DNA from: Narthecium ossifragum
Lineage: Eukaryota; Streptophyta; Magnoliopsida; Dioscoreales; Nartheciaceae
Length of the DNA stretch: 64,000 nucleotides
NCBI GenBank assembly: GCA_963920575.1
Contig: OY986967.1
Span: forward strand, 27,853,137-27,917,136
Direction: 5' to 3'
In this document: positions 49,656-64,000 of the stretch, piece after piece
How the letters are laid out: every line of letters starts with the position of its first letter
Position numbering within the stretch: the stretch's first letter is position 1
The notes under the pieces: model-generated
The model's database searches: none
Told to the model about the DNA's origin: nothing
Seen by the model: only the letters and a program-made list of their open reading frames with translations
Program-made: the position numbers and the translations under genes

Positions 49656-51430
49656 TTGTACCTCATGACCTCTATTTGAAACAAAGATAGTATGGATAGG
49701 TTTTTGTCCTCTATAGTTTTGAAGGCATAAAGTAGCATTTGAAGGCAAGATTGGCTTTCATTTGTAGGCATTTCTGCTCACTGATTGCTATATATGTAGC
49801 AAAAGAAAAGAGGTTTTGATTCGATTGATGGTAAATAAGTTGCCATTTTGACTTGATAACATGCGAATGAAGACATTTCTACTGAAAAGAAATCTTAAAG
49901 CTAAACATCAATCTCCATCTAGTAATCATGTTCATGGGTTGGTCTTGGGTTGTAAACCCCAAAGCCCCAAATCTATTAGAAATATAGGGCATTTGCCCTC
50001 CCAAGCCAGGTAAAATGCTCCATTAATTAAAAAAAGAGAAGCACCGGCTTGGTGGACATGTGTTTTAGACAAGGGGAATCCAAGTTTTCCTTATCACATT
50101 TGTTGAATGCATACGATTGCTTTATTGCTACAAGGGCAACATGCATGTTTGGAAGCTAGAAAGTTGAGGCAAAAGTTGGTCTTGTTCAAGAAGATAGCTA
50201 GCTATCGAGCATTCAGATGAATATGGCGAAATCGAGGATCAGGTTTTCGACAATTGTGGGGGATGATCATAAGTTTACTATCTGTCCAATTTTAGGTCTT
50301 TTAGAGGCAAAAGGTGCTGGGTGTATTTTGGAGTGCCTTAAATTTAGCTGCTTCTAGCCTGAAGGGGAGTGATTTCTCCTATAGTTGCTTGATAAGTTGG
50401 TAAGCCAGGTAATGTCTTGGCAAGGTAGGATGACAACGGAGACCGGTCAAGGTGTCCTAGTAAAGTCGGTGCTTCAAGCTATTACAACCTATCTAATCAA
50501 ACAAAAAAATCTATTACAACCTCTTTTATGACAAGCATGGACATTTTAGTTTCTGTTTTGAAAAAGATGGAACAAATTTGTCAAGAGGAGGTTGGTGGAA
50601 AAGTAAAAGATCAGGCATAAGTTTCGTGACTTGGAATAAGGTATGCGCTTCAGAGGAGGTTGGTGGTCTCGGTGGGAGGAAGCTGCAAGGAACTTTAAAT
50701 TTTTGCTGAGGTCTCTGGATGATGACGAGGATGGCCGGCTAGTCCATTGAATCCAACAAACACACTCAGCTCACTTATTCTAATGACATACGTGAGAGCC
50801 AATGGGTCATAGATTGGTTATGGGCTGAAGGCCAGGTCACACGTAACCCACTAGAATAAATGGGCTGGTTGAACACTCAATATGGGTAAAATTAAGAGAT
50901 TGCTTAAGAGGAGACAACAAAAGGGACAGCATCCAGTAACCCGCAGTAGGATAAGCTCATAAGCTCTAGCCCCCGTCTCGTCGTGGTCGTTAGGCGGGTG
51001 TAAGCAAACAGGTAACCAGGTAAGCTCGATAAACAGCTTGTGAACCAGCTCGATAACGGCTCATTTGTATTTGTTGCGTAAGATAAATGAACAAGTTCAG
51101 GTAAAATTTTAAAGCTCATTTAATAAACAAGGTGAGCTTGAACAGAGGTGAGATCGACTTGTTAATGTTCGTGAACAAACTCATTTAGACTTCTAGCAGG
51201 TTCACACCAACTTGCTTTTGAATTTGAAATGTCTCTCTGTTAATTAAAGCTGGACCACTCAAGTTTTGAAAATAAATAGCAAGAAGAAAGCAACAATGCT
51301 TGATCTTTGTCCATCTCTTTCCATTTTTACAGCCATATGCTCAAGAAGATAGCATTCGTAGCAAGCCGACAGTAATGACATGAGGCTAATAGCAGTGATG
51401 TATTAAGCCATCCATTTAGGGACTACAATA
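49656..51430. other. Non-coding part of unit 3, 3' of beta-glucosidase D
   Basis: Colinear with 38880-42066 (minus the hAT element) and 25866-28191 (minus the TRIM region). No gene seen. Confidence 0.65.
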
Positions 51431-54400
51431 TTACTTCTTGAGGAAATTTGCAAACCAGTGAGCAGACTTTTTCGGATATCTTTTCTTGGTTTTAAGATCC
51501 ACGTAATATATGCCGTAGTGCTGTGTGTAGCCTGAGTTCCACTCAAAGTTATCGCAAAGCGACCATGCAAAGTATCCCTTCACTTGGACTCCCTCACTGC
51601 CATTGTAATGCAAAGATCATATATAGGTTTAAGAATGTAACATTTAAATGATTAAATTCGCTTATCCGATCTGTGTTCATGTGTGTGGACTCATGGTCGA
51701 CTCATTGGATGCCATAATCATCAACAACACTTGAGAAAGAAGTGCACATTTTACTTACCTAATAGCCTCCTTGACATAGGAAAGATGTTTATCATAGGAG
51801 TGTATTCTCAAGTCGTCCTGGAGGACTTGCTTGAAAGTCTCCGATGGACCTTCCTTGTCACTTACACCTAGAAATTAAACAAACTATATAAGAGAATATG
51901 CATGCTGATCAGGAAAAAAAATGTGAAATTTTTTTAACTTCAATGTTCAGTTTAATTTAGTCATCCTACCATTTTCCGTAATGCAGATGGTTAGATTGCC
52001 ATACTCTTTCTTTATGTAGAGCAAGAGGCCTTTGATCCCAGCAGGGTACAAGAAGAGAAATTGCGAACCAGTCTATGTAGCACATTGAATCTTAGTTAGC
52101 GCAAATTGGGTGAAAACAGTTCAAAACTCTCCAATTTTGCACACAATTGAGCACAATGTAACATTGCAAAAGCATCAAAGCTAGTGGGTGTAAGATGTTC
52201 ATGTGTCCTCCTTTGATGAGCTATAATGCAGTGCTTCAGCATTTGATCTGATGGATACATGTCTTAATTTGATGCAAGCGATTAATTTGGATGAGTTGGG
52301 ATCTTACCAAAGGACCAATAGGATGGGTATCTTTATACCCTGTTGATTGAAAAGGAAAGTATATGTGAGACATGAAATGTGAATACAAAATAATAATAAT
52401 AATAATTAAGAGCCCAAAAAAGGAATGATATAGATCCATCAAATTTATAATTAATTGCCTGTTTGAAGTGCCCTTTTATCATTGTCAAAGCTAGCTTCAA
52501 GTTTTTCATTGAAAGGGATGTTCTGAGCATAGAGTGTTGTGTAGTAATTGAGTCCAAGGAAGTCGAATGATCCTTTAAGCATTTCAGATTGCTCTTTGGT
52601 AAACAACGGCAGCCGATCCCGAACAGCTACTCTCATGGTGAAAGGGTAGTCTCCATAAGTCAAGGGATCCAGGAACCTATATAGAAATGATGGAATTTTT
52701 ATATCTCAGAAGCTCAAAATATATAGCAAAAACATTCTACCTCCCTCTAAACTTACAATCCTAACATCCAGTCCAGAGATCGGCGAACTGCATCGCTGTC
52801 GTCTTTGGTTCTCGACATGGGAAGAAACCAATAGCTATTAAGGGCTATACCAATCTGGCCTTCTTGCTCCTACATGAACACATGATCAGAATCTTTATAC
52901 ATGCAGTCTTAGTCAAGTTATATTGATCTAACCATTAAAGCTAGCATTTCATATATATGCTGTACAGAATTAATATATGATCCATTAATTGTTAAGCCAA
53001 TAACATGTAACTTCATATATGTCTTGATTTGAGGGTGATGATGATGACTAATTATACCTTATAATTCTCTTTGTAGAGCTTCACGGCGGTGGCATGGGCT
53101 AGCAGGAGATTGTGGGCAACGATGTAAGGCTCCGTCGCCGAGTCTCCACCCAAGCATGGATATAATTGGGAACCAGAGCATCGGCCTGGCGCGAACACCC
53201 CATTGGAATAACCATTCTGGCAGAAACTCAATGGCTCATTGATAGTGATCCAGTGCTTCACTCTATCTCCGAAGTGCTTGAAGCAGACATCAGCGTAGTT
53301 CTTGTAGTCCTCTCTGCAAGAATTTGTTTAATTTGCTGATTATTGGTGCATGAATTAATTAAATGTTTCTTTTGAGATGATCCAAGAAATTTGACGAAGC
53401 TAATTAATTAAATGTGTTTTTTAAGTTGTGGTTAATGAAATTAGGTGAAAGATCCTTGTCCATAAATAGCTAGCTTACATGATCTTATCAGCCCCAAGGA
53501 AACCACCATATAGTTGTTCAAGATTCTGAGGGACATCCCAGTGGAAGATGGTAACATATGGAGTCAGACCTGCACAAAATAAGTTAACGAATGAGAATGC
53601 TTTCAAACAACTAATTAAGAGCTTGCATAGATGGTTACATTAATCTATATATGAAGATCTTTGGGATGTCAAGAAGAGGACCACCTTTGCTTATGAGTGC
53701 ATCGATGAGGTTATTGTAGTAGTCGATGCCTTCTTGGTTGATACCCCCACTGAGCTGTCCATCTGTGTTAATTGGTAACATATACACATCGAAATCAATA
53801 ATCATGCATCTACTTGAATTATATATATGTACTGTTTTTTACATAGAGCAGCAGATCTAGTGATTATTAAATTGCGCGTGTTCTTACTGAATAGGATTCT
53901 CGACCATGAAATGGAGAACCTGTAAGCATCCATGTTCAAGTCCTTCAGCAAACTCACATCCTCCTGCAACTTAACCTCATTAGCTAAACCATATACATAC
54001 ATATGTAGAGATTCCAAATATATATAGCTTTTCCAATTAATCAAAACAGGGTTTCAACTATATAGGATCCGTTACAGATAGTTACAGGGAGATGCACAGA
54101 TGATCAAATTTGGACTGCTGACAAGGTTGACAAGGTAAGGAGAAGCTTGGTTTGCTCTTCTTTGGTTGCTAATGGTGGGCTGTTGAAATCATATTTAGTG
54201 TATGCCTTATGGGGGATCTGAAAAGGTAGAAATTGCTTGATGTTTGGCAAGACTGTTGAGCCTGATGTGGTGGCAAGGTGAGCTATCCAGTTAACTGAGG
54301 AGGTCTTGAATCTACCAAGACACAATCCGGCTAGGAGTGTTGCTCGGAAGCTTAGGGATGGCCAAGCTGTGCTCTCCATGGAGACACAACCCTTGATCTG

Positions 54401-55586
54401 CGCACAAGAGCAATGGCCGTGGGGGTGGTTATGATAGGAGGTGATGGGGATCCGATTTGGGCATATAGAGAGCTAGTTGAGGCTAGTTCATCACTAGAGG
54501 CATAGATGAGGGCGATTTTGGTGGTTGCTGGATCGGCGATGGGGAGAGGTGAAATGAAGATTATTATTGAATCGGACTGTTTAACCGTTGTGGATATCCT
54601 TAATGACCGAAGGTTAAATCCGAATGAGGTTGATGTGCTAACAAAGGAGATTTGGACAACGATGCTATGCTTTGACTTTACTCTGTTACTACATGTGTCA
54701 AGAAGCTGGAACGAACGTGCGGATGAAGTTGCAAGATGGTGTCGCATAAATCAATCTGGTCTTGATTGGGTCCCAGATGAGGGGCCGACTGTTTCCTTTT
54801 AGTTGTAATGGGTTGTGGTTTGTTGTAGTGTAGCTAGCTTCGGCTGAACTCATCAAAAAAATTATATAGGATTCGTTTGGATTGAGAATATGATAAGTTT
54901 GTATAGTGGATAAAATAAAAATTATACAAATATTAAAGATAATTATGCAGAATTTAAAAAAATATATTTAGATCCATAAATAAATTTTACGCATACTTCT
55001 CCTCATTTCAAATGAGCCCATATGGACATGCATGCACCTCGTAAAGATGGTAAGAGTCTATTGCCTCATTGCCATTGCTGCCATCAAGTATACGTTCTGC
55101 CCCACCACCAAATAATAACTCTTATCAACATATATATGAGAGAAATCGAGAGAGGGAGAGGGAGAGAGAGAGAGAACATAAGCAATTTATATGTACCTGG
55201 GTGTTGCTGTGTGTAGGTATCCCACATGCTAGGAGCCCTGCCACCCAGATTCCAACCACCTTCATACTGCATGAAAACAACAAACATATAAGAGACCATG
55301 ATCAACATTGCAAAACATCTTAGATTATCTAAAAAAAACATCAAAAATAGTTCGTAAGTATGTCTGTATGTGTATTTTTTTGTCTACAAACCTGATAAGC
55401 CGACGATGAGCAGCCAAAGACGAAACCAGCCGGAAAGCTGTCCCGACTCAACTGAGTTGGTGCTGGCTTCACCGGCACCGACGGTGTTGGCTTCACCGGC
55501 ACCGACGGTGTTGGCTTCACCGGCACCGACGTTGTTGGCACCGCCGCCATTGCCATGAGAAGGAGGAGTCTAACTCCGAAACCCAT
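51431..55586 (-). CDS. Beta-glucosidase D (GH1), 521 aa
   Basis: Thirteen exons: 55392-55586, 55197-55266, 55038-55096, 53888-53963, 53685-53762, 53479-53569, 53058-53313, 52757-52869, 52459-52676, 52308-52339, 51970-52072, 51759-51867 and 51431-51596. They give 522 codons with stop. The acid/base Glu is in WITINEP (about residue 216) and the nucleophile in ITENG (about 429). Start ATG 55586; the leader has the longest SVPVKPTP array (two plus one SVPVKPAP). The donor after exon 9 is GC (ACAG|GCAATT), unlike B and C. Intron 3 is 1074 bp because of a LINE and a MITE. Exon 11 has Phe where B and C have Trp (SQFLF versus SQWLF). Shares a 916-bp divergent promoter region with CDK5RAP3. Confidence 0.88.
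52457..52458 (-). other. GC splice donor (GC-AG intron) in beta-glucosidase D
   Basis: The minus strand reads CAAACAG|GCAATTA. Copies B and C have CAAACAG|GTAATTA. The +5/+6 bases (TT) are weaker than the ideal GCAAGT, so splicing efficiency is in doubt. Failure would extend the exon into the intron. Confidence 0.8.
54059..54872 (+). mobile_element. LINE 3' fragment in intron 3 of beta-glucosidase D
   Basis: The body is 54069-54862, flanked by TATATAGGAT at 54059-54068 and 54863-54872 (10 bp). It ends in a short A-rich tail (CATCAAAAAAAT). The plus strand encodes an RNase H-like domain ([51 protein letters not shown]) of the plant LINE type. A TAG interrupts it near 54503. The fragment is antisense to the host gene. 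The upstream endonuclease and RT are missing, as is usual for 5' truncation. Confidence 0.88.
54869..55019. mobile_element. 151-bp MITE, target of the LINE insertion
   Basis: Left GGATTCGTTTGGATTGAG, right (complement) GGGCTCATTTGAAATGAG, imperfect inverted repeats. The intron-3 equivalent in B reads CTATATAATCTAGACAT without it. The LINE's duplicated TATATAGGAT includes the first four bases of this MITE, so the MITE was there first. Confidence 0.72.
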
Positions 55587-56502
55587 TGCTAGAGACTCGT
55601 GGGAGTTATTAGCTGCAAACCTCTGTGGAGCAACTCAATAGATTTAAAGCCCTGTTGTGAGGCATGCTAATGACCAATTACATTAGCCCATGCTTATTAT
55701 TATTGGTACAACTCATAACATTCATGGGGTCACTTTGTATCACATGTCTTAAGTATCACATTAATTAAGGCAGGTAGTTTAATTGGCTGCGGGTAACATG
55801 TGATGTCGTAATTAATTGAATAAAGTTTTGTGTACATTACCATGTGACATGTATAATACACATGTCACGTGATCGGTAGTCAGTTATCGACTAATTGATT
55901 TATTTTATCGGTACTGAAGTATCGATGGATTAGATCAACTAATCGGTATATCACTACCCATCCGATCATTGATACATTTAATCGGTATCACATGTGTAAC
56001 ATAGATGGTTTCACGACCATGTAAACAAACAGTGCTCTAATTAATTATGTATGGGCTATCTTTCGATGGGTGCTGTGAAGCCGCCACCATCGTCATTAAT
56101 TAGGGTACACGTTTTATTGATACACCAACTCATATCCATGCATCAATGATGCGTTAAGAATTTGACCAATATCTGTGAAATGAGTTGAATGACGTTCTTT
56201 TTATGACTATATGGCGGGAAAACCCAGCTTTATTGGATCCGAATCTGGCTGGTTAAAGTTGAACTGAAACTTGGCGCTTACACAGGCATGGGCTGGATCA
56301 AAATTAGAGAACCTTCAGCACATTTGCCCATTGGGTCACAGAGTTGGGTCGTGTCTAACCCAAATAAATGGGCGGGCTGGATGCAAACAAGTGCTAGGCC
56401 CAACCATGTGGGCCGAGTCTTGGGCTTAAGCGGAGACAACAAAGGCTAGCTCAAAGAATTAAGCTCCCGTCGTCTTCCTCTCTCTCTCTCTCTGTCGGAT
56501 TC
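55587..56502. promoter_or_regulatory. Divergent promoter region, beta-glucosidase D / CDK5RAP3
   Basis: 916 bp between two start codons on opposite strands. Similarity to units 1 and 2 is strong at both ends and interrupted at about 55805-56036. A CT tract (56479-56493) sits just before the CDK5RAP3 ATG. No TATA box can be assigned with confidence. Confidence 0.6.
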
Positions 56503-59500
56503 ATGCAGGACCCCGCCGACATCCGCGACCTCCCCATCGACATCGCCTTCGGCCGCCTCGGAGGTGCCCATGCCCTAATGCCTAATCTCTTAGCCTTCCC
56601 AAATTTATATATGCACTCGGCTCTCCATCGACACAGTCGTTTTTGTTGTTCTTGTTGTTGCTTTTTTTGTTGGTGAGGATGATGGCGATGTTGTTATTGT
56701 TGATTTTGCTGATTTTTTGGGGAATTTTTTATGATTTCTTTTGGGCGAAGAATGGCTAGTGGATCGGAAGCGGATTCCGCACGAGTGGAGGAAGCGCTTG
56801 GGCCCCCTCAAGGCTCGCATAGCGAAGGCATTCTCCTCGCTCCCCAGGGATCTCGATCCCATGCTCCAAACCCTAGATCCAGAGGGTACTCTCTATATGC
56901 TTTGATTAAATCTCTGTACTTGGATTGCAACCCTAGCATTTGATTTCTTGTGTTATCTTTGAAAAACAAGGGAATTGTACATTTTCTTGTGATCGACATA
57001 AATAGGCATTGATTCTTTGATATCTTTTGGATCATAGATGCAATTAAGTACGTCGTGCTAGAAGTTAGAGTATTGAATTAGTTGGAAAGCAATTGGAGGA
57101 AACTAAATTGTCTAAAAGTAGTGAACTTGTTGGACTTGTTGTACTCATTGCTGTCTAAAGTGGAGTTCTTTTTTTCCCCCTAGTTAAGTGGGATTGCAAT
57201 GGCATGATTTTATTATTATTTCCTTTTCTTATTTTCTGGTAATGCGTATTTGCACATTTTTCCTTTCTCAGACTGCCTATTTATCATTCAAAACACAAAA
57301 TGAGTGTGTTTGGCTATATGGTTATGCAGCATGGCCTTTGTCAGAAGTTATTGGCCTCTAATATTTGCGTACAAGCATGCTAATTTCAGGGATTGGATAC
57401 TTGGAAGCAAAGCAAATTTACAACCTTCTTTTGAATTCATCCAATGAAAGTCGTAACATCTTTGGTCGCTTGTCCGGTTCTGCGGTAAGATTTGCAAAGT
57501 CCTTGTTTCATGTATTGGGTGCATGTCCCTTTTCTTTTGGCATCTGTGGAATGTTCTGCCTTTGGCAGGGTGAATGGGAATCTATAGTGCGAGCATATGA
57601 GAAGGATCACATTTTTCTAGGGGAGGCTGCTCAGATAATGGCTCAAAATGTTAATTATGAAATGTATGCTTAGTATACACCTTTTCTTCGTAAGCGTTTC
57701 GATACTTAAATGCACATTTTAACTAATTTTACTGATTATGGCCCTATGTGAAGTCCATATATGAAAAAACAGGTGCAGAAGATTCAACAGCAACTAGCAG
57801 AATCAGAACGCAGGGAGGCTGATATTAAGAGAAGTGCTGCATTATCTGCTGCAAAATATTCTGAAGCGTGTCTAGAACTTGGGTTGCAAGTCAGTGTACT
57901 GAGCGATAGCTCTCCAACGTTGGCATATGTTATTTTGATGTTCTGATTGTCATTCCTTTGTTTTGTTTGATTAGTCCTGATTCCTGGTAACTACATGTTG
58001 TTTAGATAATAATAGTTATGTTTTCCTTAGGGTAAAAATGTGAGGCTGGAACTTCTAGAGACAGCAAAATCTCTTCCTTCAACATTCAATGAAATTCTGC
58101 TAGTACTAAATGGCGATTCAGTGGTAAAATCAATGGAATATTATACAAACTTTGTCAGAGATGCTCATACGGAGAAAGAGGTATGTCTAGCTATTGCCAA
58201 TTAGTAACAGGACATTGCGTCTTTCTTTTATTGCTTACTATTGAGACATCTTTTGTAATGATTTCATTGGAAGTGCAGAGAAGTCTGGGTCCTGTGCTAC
58301 AAAGTTTGAGGCGCCTTCATGAAAGTCCTCCCTCTCTACATGTCACTGTCTCTCTAGAGGTTGAAAACTCTCTGAAGGATCCCCTGGGGTTGGACGCTTC
58401 TTTTGAAACAATGGGAGGGCAACCACCTACTATCGAAAATGCCATGGAAGGGATAGACTGGAATATTTCTGTTGATGATGCACAAATTGACTGGGATATT
58501 GGTACCGTGGAGCAAACTGAGGAATCAGGCAATGGCTTTGGTTCTTATGAAATAATTGATACTAATGTGGAGTTACAGGATTTTGAAATTGTTACCAATG
58601 TTTCGTCTGATCACATGCTTTCGAATAAAGCAGAAGACGGTGTTGTATCTGGAAATTCTAAACCAGAGATCTGCTGGGACATGAGCATTGATAATCGTCA
58701 AGCGGATGCTTTTGTAGATACTGCTCAGCCAGATGAAAGTGCGGAAAACCAACTTTCAGCTCAATCCGAATTATCAAAGCCTCAAAATTTAGAGGAAGAA
58801 AGAAGTCAACTTTTGGAGACTGAATACAGAAACAAGATCCTTGATGATCTATTTGAGGTACTTGCAGTTTTCATCCTGTTACAAATTTTCATGCTGGAAT
58901 TCGTTCCAGGTGGTACCGTATTGCGATGAATTTCTATATACTTTTTTGCAGTCACCACAAGCTTTCTCAATCCTGTGGACGACTAACACTATCCAGCTGA
59001 TAATATTTGGTGTCCTATGTAGTACTACTAGTTAGATGAATCAGATCATATCCACCTCACAATAGTGAATGGATTCTTTTCAAAGATATACATAAAAGAA
59101 TATGCGGGGGAGGCAACCAATAGGTGTTTGTTAGTGTTTATGATTAATAACTGCTTGGTTTAAAGCTGAAATGAAACAACAGAACTTTTTTAGACTCTTA
59201 ATTTTCTCTATGGATGCTGTATATCTTGGTGATCTGTTTATACCATTATACTGTTTCTGCGTTGTTAATAATCTATCCATTTTATATTGTCAAGTCGAGA
59301 GCATTGTCTAACTTACCATGTGTTAATTCATCAGATTAAATCGTTCTTATATCAGCGGTTGGTGGAGATGAAAAGTGAAGAGACATCCTCTTTACAGCAC
59401 CAGGTTCAGGCAGTAGCTCCTTTTGTATTACAACAATATGCTTCTGATGCAGTTCAAGTGATGCTATCACAGGTATCATCATTGATCTCTATGCTTACAA

Positions 59501-60742
59501 ATCGGAAGACACGTGACCTGATTATGATTCTTAACTCAAAGAGGTATGCCCTTCTAATTTTTTCCCTGCTTGTATTTTCCACAATATCAATTTTGGTGCC
59601 CTCTTGCCATAGTTGTGGACCTTTCTGAGATCGAGAATATACCTACTTGGATTCAAACTCTGGCTTTTAGAATTTTACTGCTCAGTAGATTCAGTTGCTG
59701 TATTATGATTTGCTCATTGTTTTCTTTTCTTATTCTGTTTTGAAATTTAGGTTCTTAGATAGGTTAGTTGCAAGTTTGGAGGAAAAGAAGAATCATGAAG
59801 CGAAACTAAGAGATGGTTTGAGCGATTTGTTGGCGAGACGAATGGAGTTGCAAAATCAATTGTCATCATCCTGGCCTAAGCAGGTGAAGTAGAATCTTTA
59901 ACAAAACTTCTTGCTTGCCCTGTTCTGAAAATCTCATGACTATTACTTGTGGATAATATATATATATATATATATATATATGCTATGAAGTCACATGAGG
60001 TCACGAGATCATAGTGCTCTGTTCTTCTTGTACACATGTGACAAGTTAGTGTCTTTCTGGGCTCACAGAGGCCAACCTTAATTTTGTATATCTTAATTCT
60101 TTCTTTTGGTTGCACCTGCTTGACTTCTGCCAACTATAGTCTGTTGCAGAGGATAGCCGTAGATGTGTTTTGTCCTCTGATGCACTTTCTTCTTTTAGTC
60201 AAAAAAGAGAAAACAAGATGTGCATGTTTTTATGATGTTTATAAAAAAATCGAGTCGCTAGAAGAAGTTTCCTCGGTATCCTTACTTCTAAGGACTGGTA
60301 TTGGCATCTAGATTATTTTTTGGAAGATGCCTTATCATTAAATTAGGAGGATCACAGAACCTGCTTAAATTCATTTTTCCTCTTGTTAGTACCTATTGGA
60401 GTTCTGTGTCTTCATTGTGAAGTCTCTGATTCTATTTTCACTTGAAAGACCTCATCCCATCAAGAATGTGTTTTCTCCATTACAATCGCCAGGTCACAAT
60501 CTTGTGATGGTCAAATCATTCCATAAATGCCTTCTATTTTTCTTTTGATCGACCTTCTTTATTTGATTCTGGAGAAAGTACTGATTTGGATAATCATTTC
60601 TATTTCTCAGGAAGCAGCAATCTTGAAGACAAGAGAGCTGAAGAAGATCTGTGAGAGAACATTATCATCTATGTTTGATGGTAGACCTGTCAATATCGTC
60701 GGAGAGATTAATTCCTTGTTAACCACTCATGTTGGTGCATGA
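56503..60742 (+). CDS. CDK5RAP3: CDK5RAP3/C53 homologue, 574 aa, ER-phagy and UFMylation factor
   Basis: Ten exons: 56503-56563, 56751-56885, 57390-57484, 57569-57663, 57754-57889, 58031-58180, 58279-58857, 59335-59543, 59751-59883 and 60611-60742. All phases fit, giving 575 codons with stop. The family acts with the UFL1/DDRGK1 UFM1 ligase and as an ER-phagy receptor. N-terminal [37 protein letters not shown] and [16 protein letters not shown] are highly family-like, as is the C-terminal [20 protein letters not shown]. The acidic middle (exon 7) carries IDWNI and IDWDI plus a variant CWDM; these match the shuffled ATG8-interacting motifs (IDW-type) described in plant and animal C53. A coiled-coil-like stretch lies in exon 5 ([20 protein letters not shown]). 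Two decayed fragments of this gene lie upstream in the array. Confidence 0.94.
59959..59983. repeat. (TA)n microsatellite
   Basis: A short TA run in the intron between exons 9 and 10 of CDK5RAP3. Confidence 0.85.
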
Positions 60743-61206
60743 GCTTACAATAGAAATAGGGAAACTGAAGGCAGTCTATACTGCTTTTCGCTGTTCTCAT
60801 ATACAAACTATATAAAGATAGAAATTTGATTTACCTATGTTGCATTTTTCTCGATTCTTCACCCATACTTAATGCCAAGGAAATCTGCTTTTATCCTGTC
60901 TTATTAGTTGTCAGATTGTTCTTACTAATTCCATCACGGACTGACTGCTCAGATCAAATGCTTCAAACAAGGTATGTGAATGGCTTGTTTCTATTATAAG
61001 ATAGTATTACAACATGAGTACAGTCTATTATATGCATACAAGAGTTTTGCCACAACATGCATGAGTTCCTCTAAGGAGGTGCAACAAGAGTTTTGCCGCA
61101 ACATAGAACAATTCCATGCTTTATTCCTCTTATGATTCTGATCATATATATCTCTCTTATACCGCGGAAAATAAGACCCAGCTATACTGGGAAATCAAGG
61201 GAAATT
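60743..61206. other. Tail-to-tail intergenic, CDK5RAP3 and beta-glucosidase E
   Basis: 464 bp shared by the two 3' UTRs, AT-rich, with a duplicated CAACAAGAGTTTTGCC-like motif near 61038 and 61080. No gene seen. Confidence 0.55.
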
Positions 61207-63904
<2,698 letters not shown>

Positions 63905-64000
63905 CTACAGCCGGAAATTAAAACATAAGAAAAGACCAGTAAACGAACATAATTTCATGATCCGGAGTCTTGAGATTTAGAATTAAGCTTTTTGAGCTCT

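Larger units (their letters stand above)
49319..56484. repeat. Segmental repeat unit 3 (contains beta-glucosidase D)
   Basis: Starts with the unit-2/3 CDK5RAP3 fragment and ends at the 5' UTR of the intact CDK5RAP3 gene. It lacks the hAT, Pack-MULE and TRIM insertions of the other units. It has its own LINE and MITE in intron 3 of the beta-glucosidase, and a unit-specific stretch at about 55805-56036 in place of the conserved short open frame. Confidence 0.88.

Noticed and set aside
58841..59035. Read-through frame beyond CDK5RAP3 exon 7
   Set aside because: It is intron 7; a GT donor follows TTTGAG at 58857 and family similarity resumes at 59335.

Overview
The window is plant nuclear DNA. 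Genes are split by AT-rich introns with GT-AG borders, and retrotransposons, MITEs and microsatellites are dense. The proteins are plant-type: a type-2 13-lipoxygenase, family GH1 beta-glucosidases with 13 exons, a plant O-fucosyltransferase-family protein and plant CDK5RAP3/C53. GC-rich first exons and the general style suggest a monocot, but I cannot name the species. Exon borders were placed by eye from splice consensus, reading phase and family similarity. Each full gene model closes in frame.

Layout: (1) 0.5-5.3 kb, + strand, a lipoxygenase whose first exon is not visible. A 711-bp solo LTR (5752-6462) separates it from a decayed lipoxygenase copy (6.6-8.0 kb). (2) 8.5-12.5 kb, - strand, a six-exon O-fucosyltransferase-family gene. 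(3) 12.5-19 kb, a gene-poor stretch with a probable SINE and a degenerate minisatellite. (4) 19-64 kb, a cluster of five beta-glucosidase genes on the - strand (called A to E here). A to D are full-length; E runs off the right edge. (5) 56.5-60.7 kb, + strand, an intact ten-exon CDK5RAP3 gene between D and E. It is divergent from D (916 bp between the start codons) and tail-to-tail with E.

Beta-glucosidases B, C and D sit in three tandem segmental repeats (about 25.85-33.6, 38.8-49.3 and 49.3-56.5 kb). Repeats 1 and 2 each end in a dead fragment of CDK5RAP3; repeat 3 ends in the real gene. Both fragments share the same large 5' deletion, the same 87-nt deletion and the same stop codon, so one was copied from the other after it had already decayed.

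Because the three repeats are near-identical, each serves as an empty site for insertions in the others. This dates and delimits several elements: a Ty3 chromovirus (33604-38825, TSD TAGTG), a chimeric Pack-MULE with pieces of a galactosyltransferase gene and an LRR-kinase gene (46457-48021, 9-bp TSD), an internally deleted hAT element (40150-41583), a TRIM-like element (27123-27909), several MITEs, and a LINE 3' end nested in a MITE inside an intron of beta-glucosidase D.

I found no operon-like or prokaryotic system. The novelty lies in how the beta-glucosidase array was built and reshaped: a repeat-length-variable N-terminal leader, two GC-AG introns, probable loss of the leader in copy A next to a MITE, and the chimeric gene capture.
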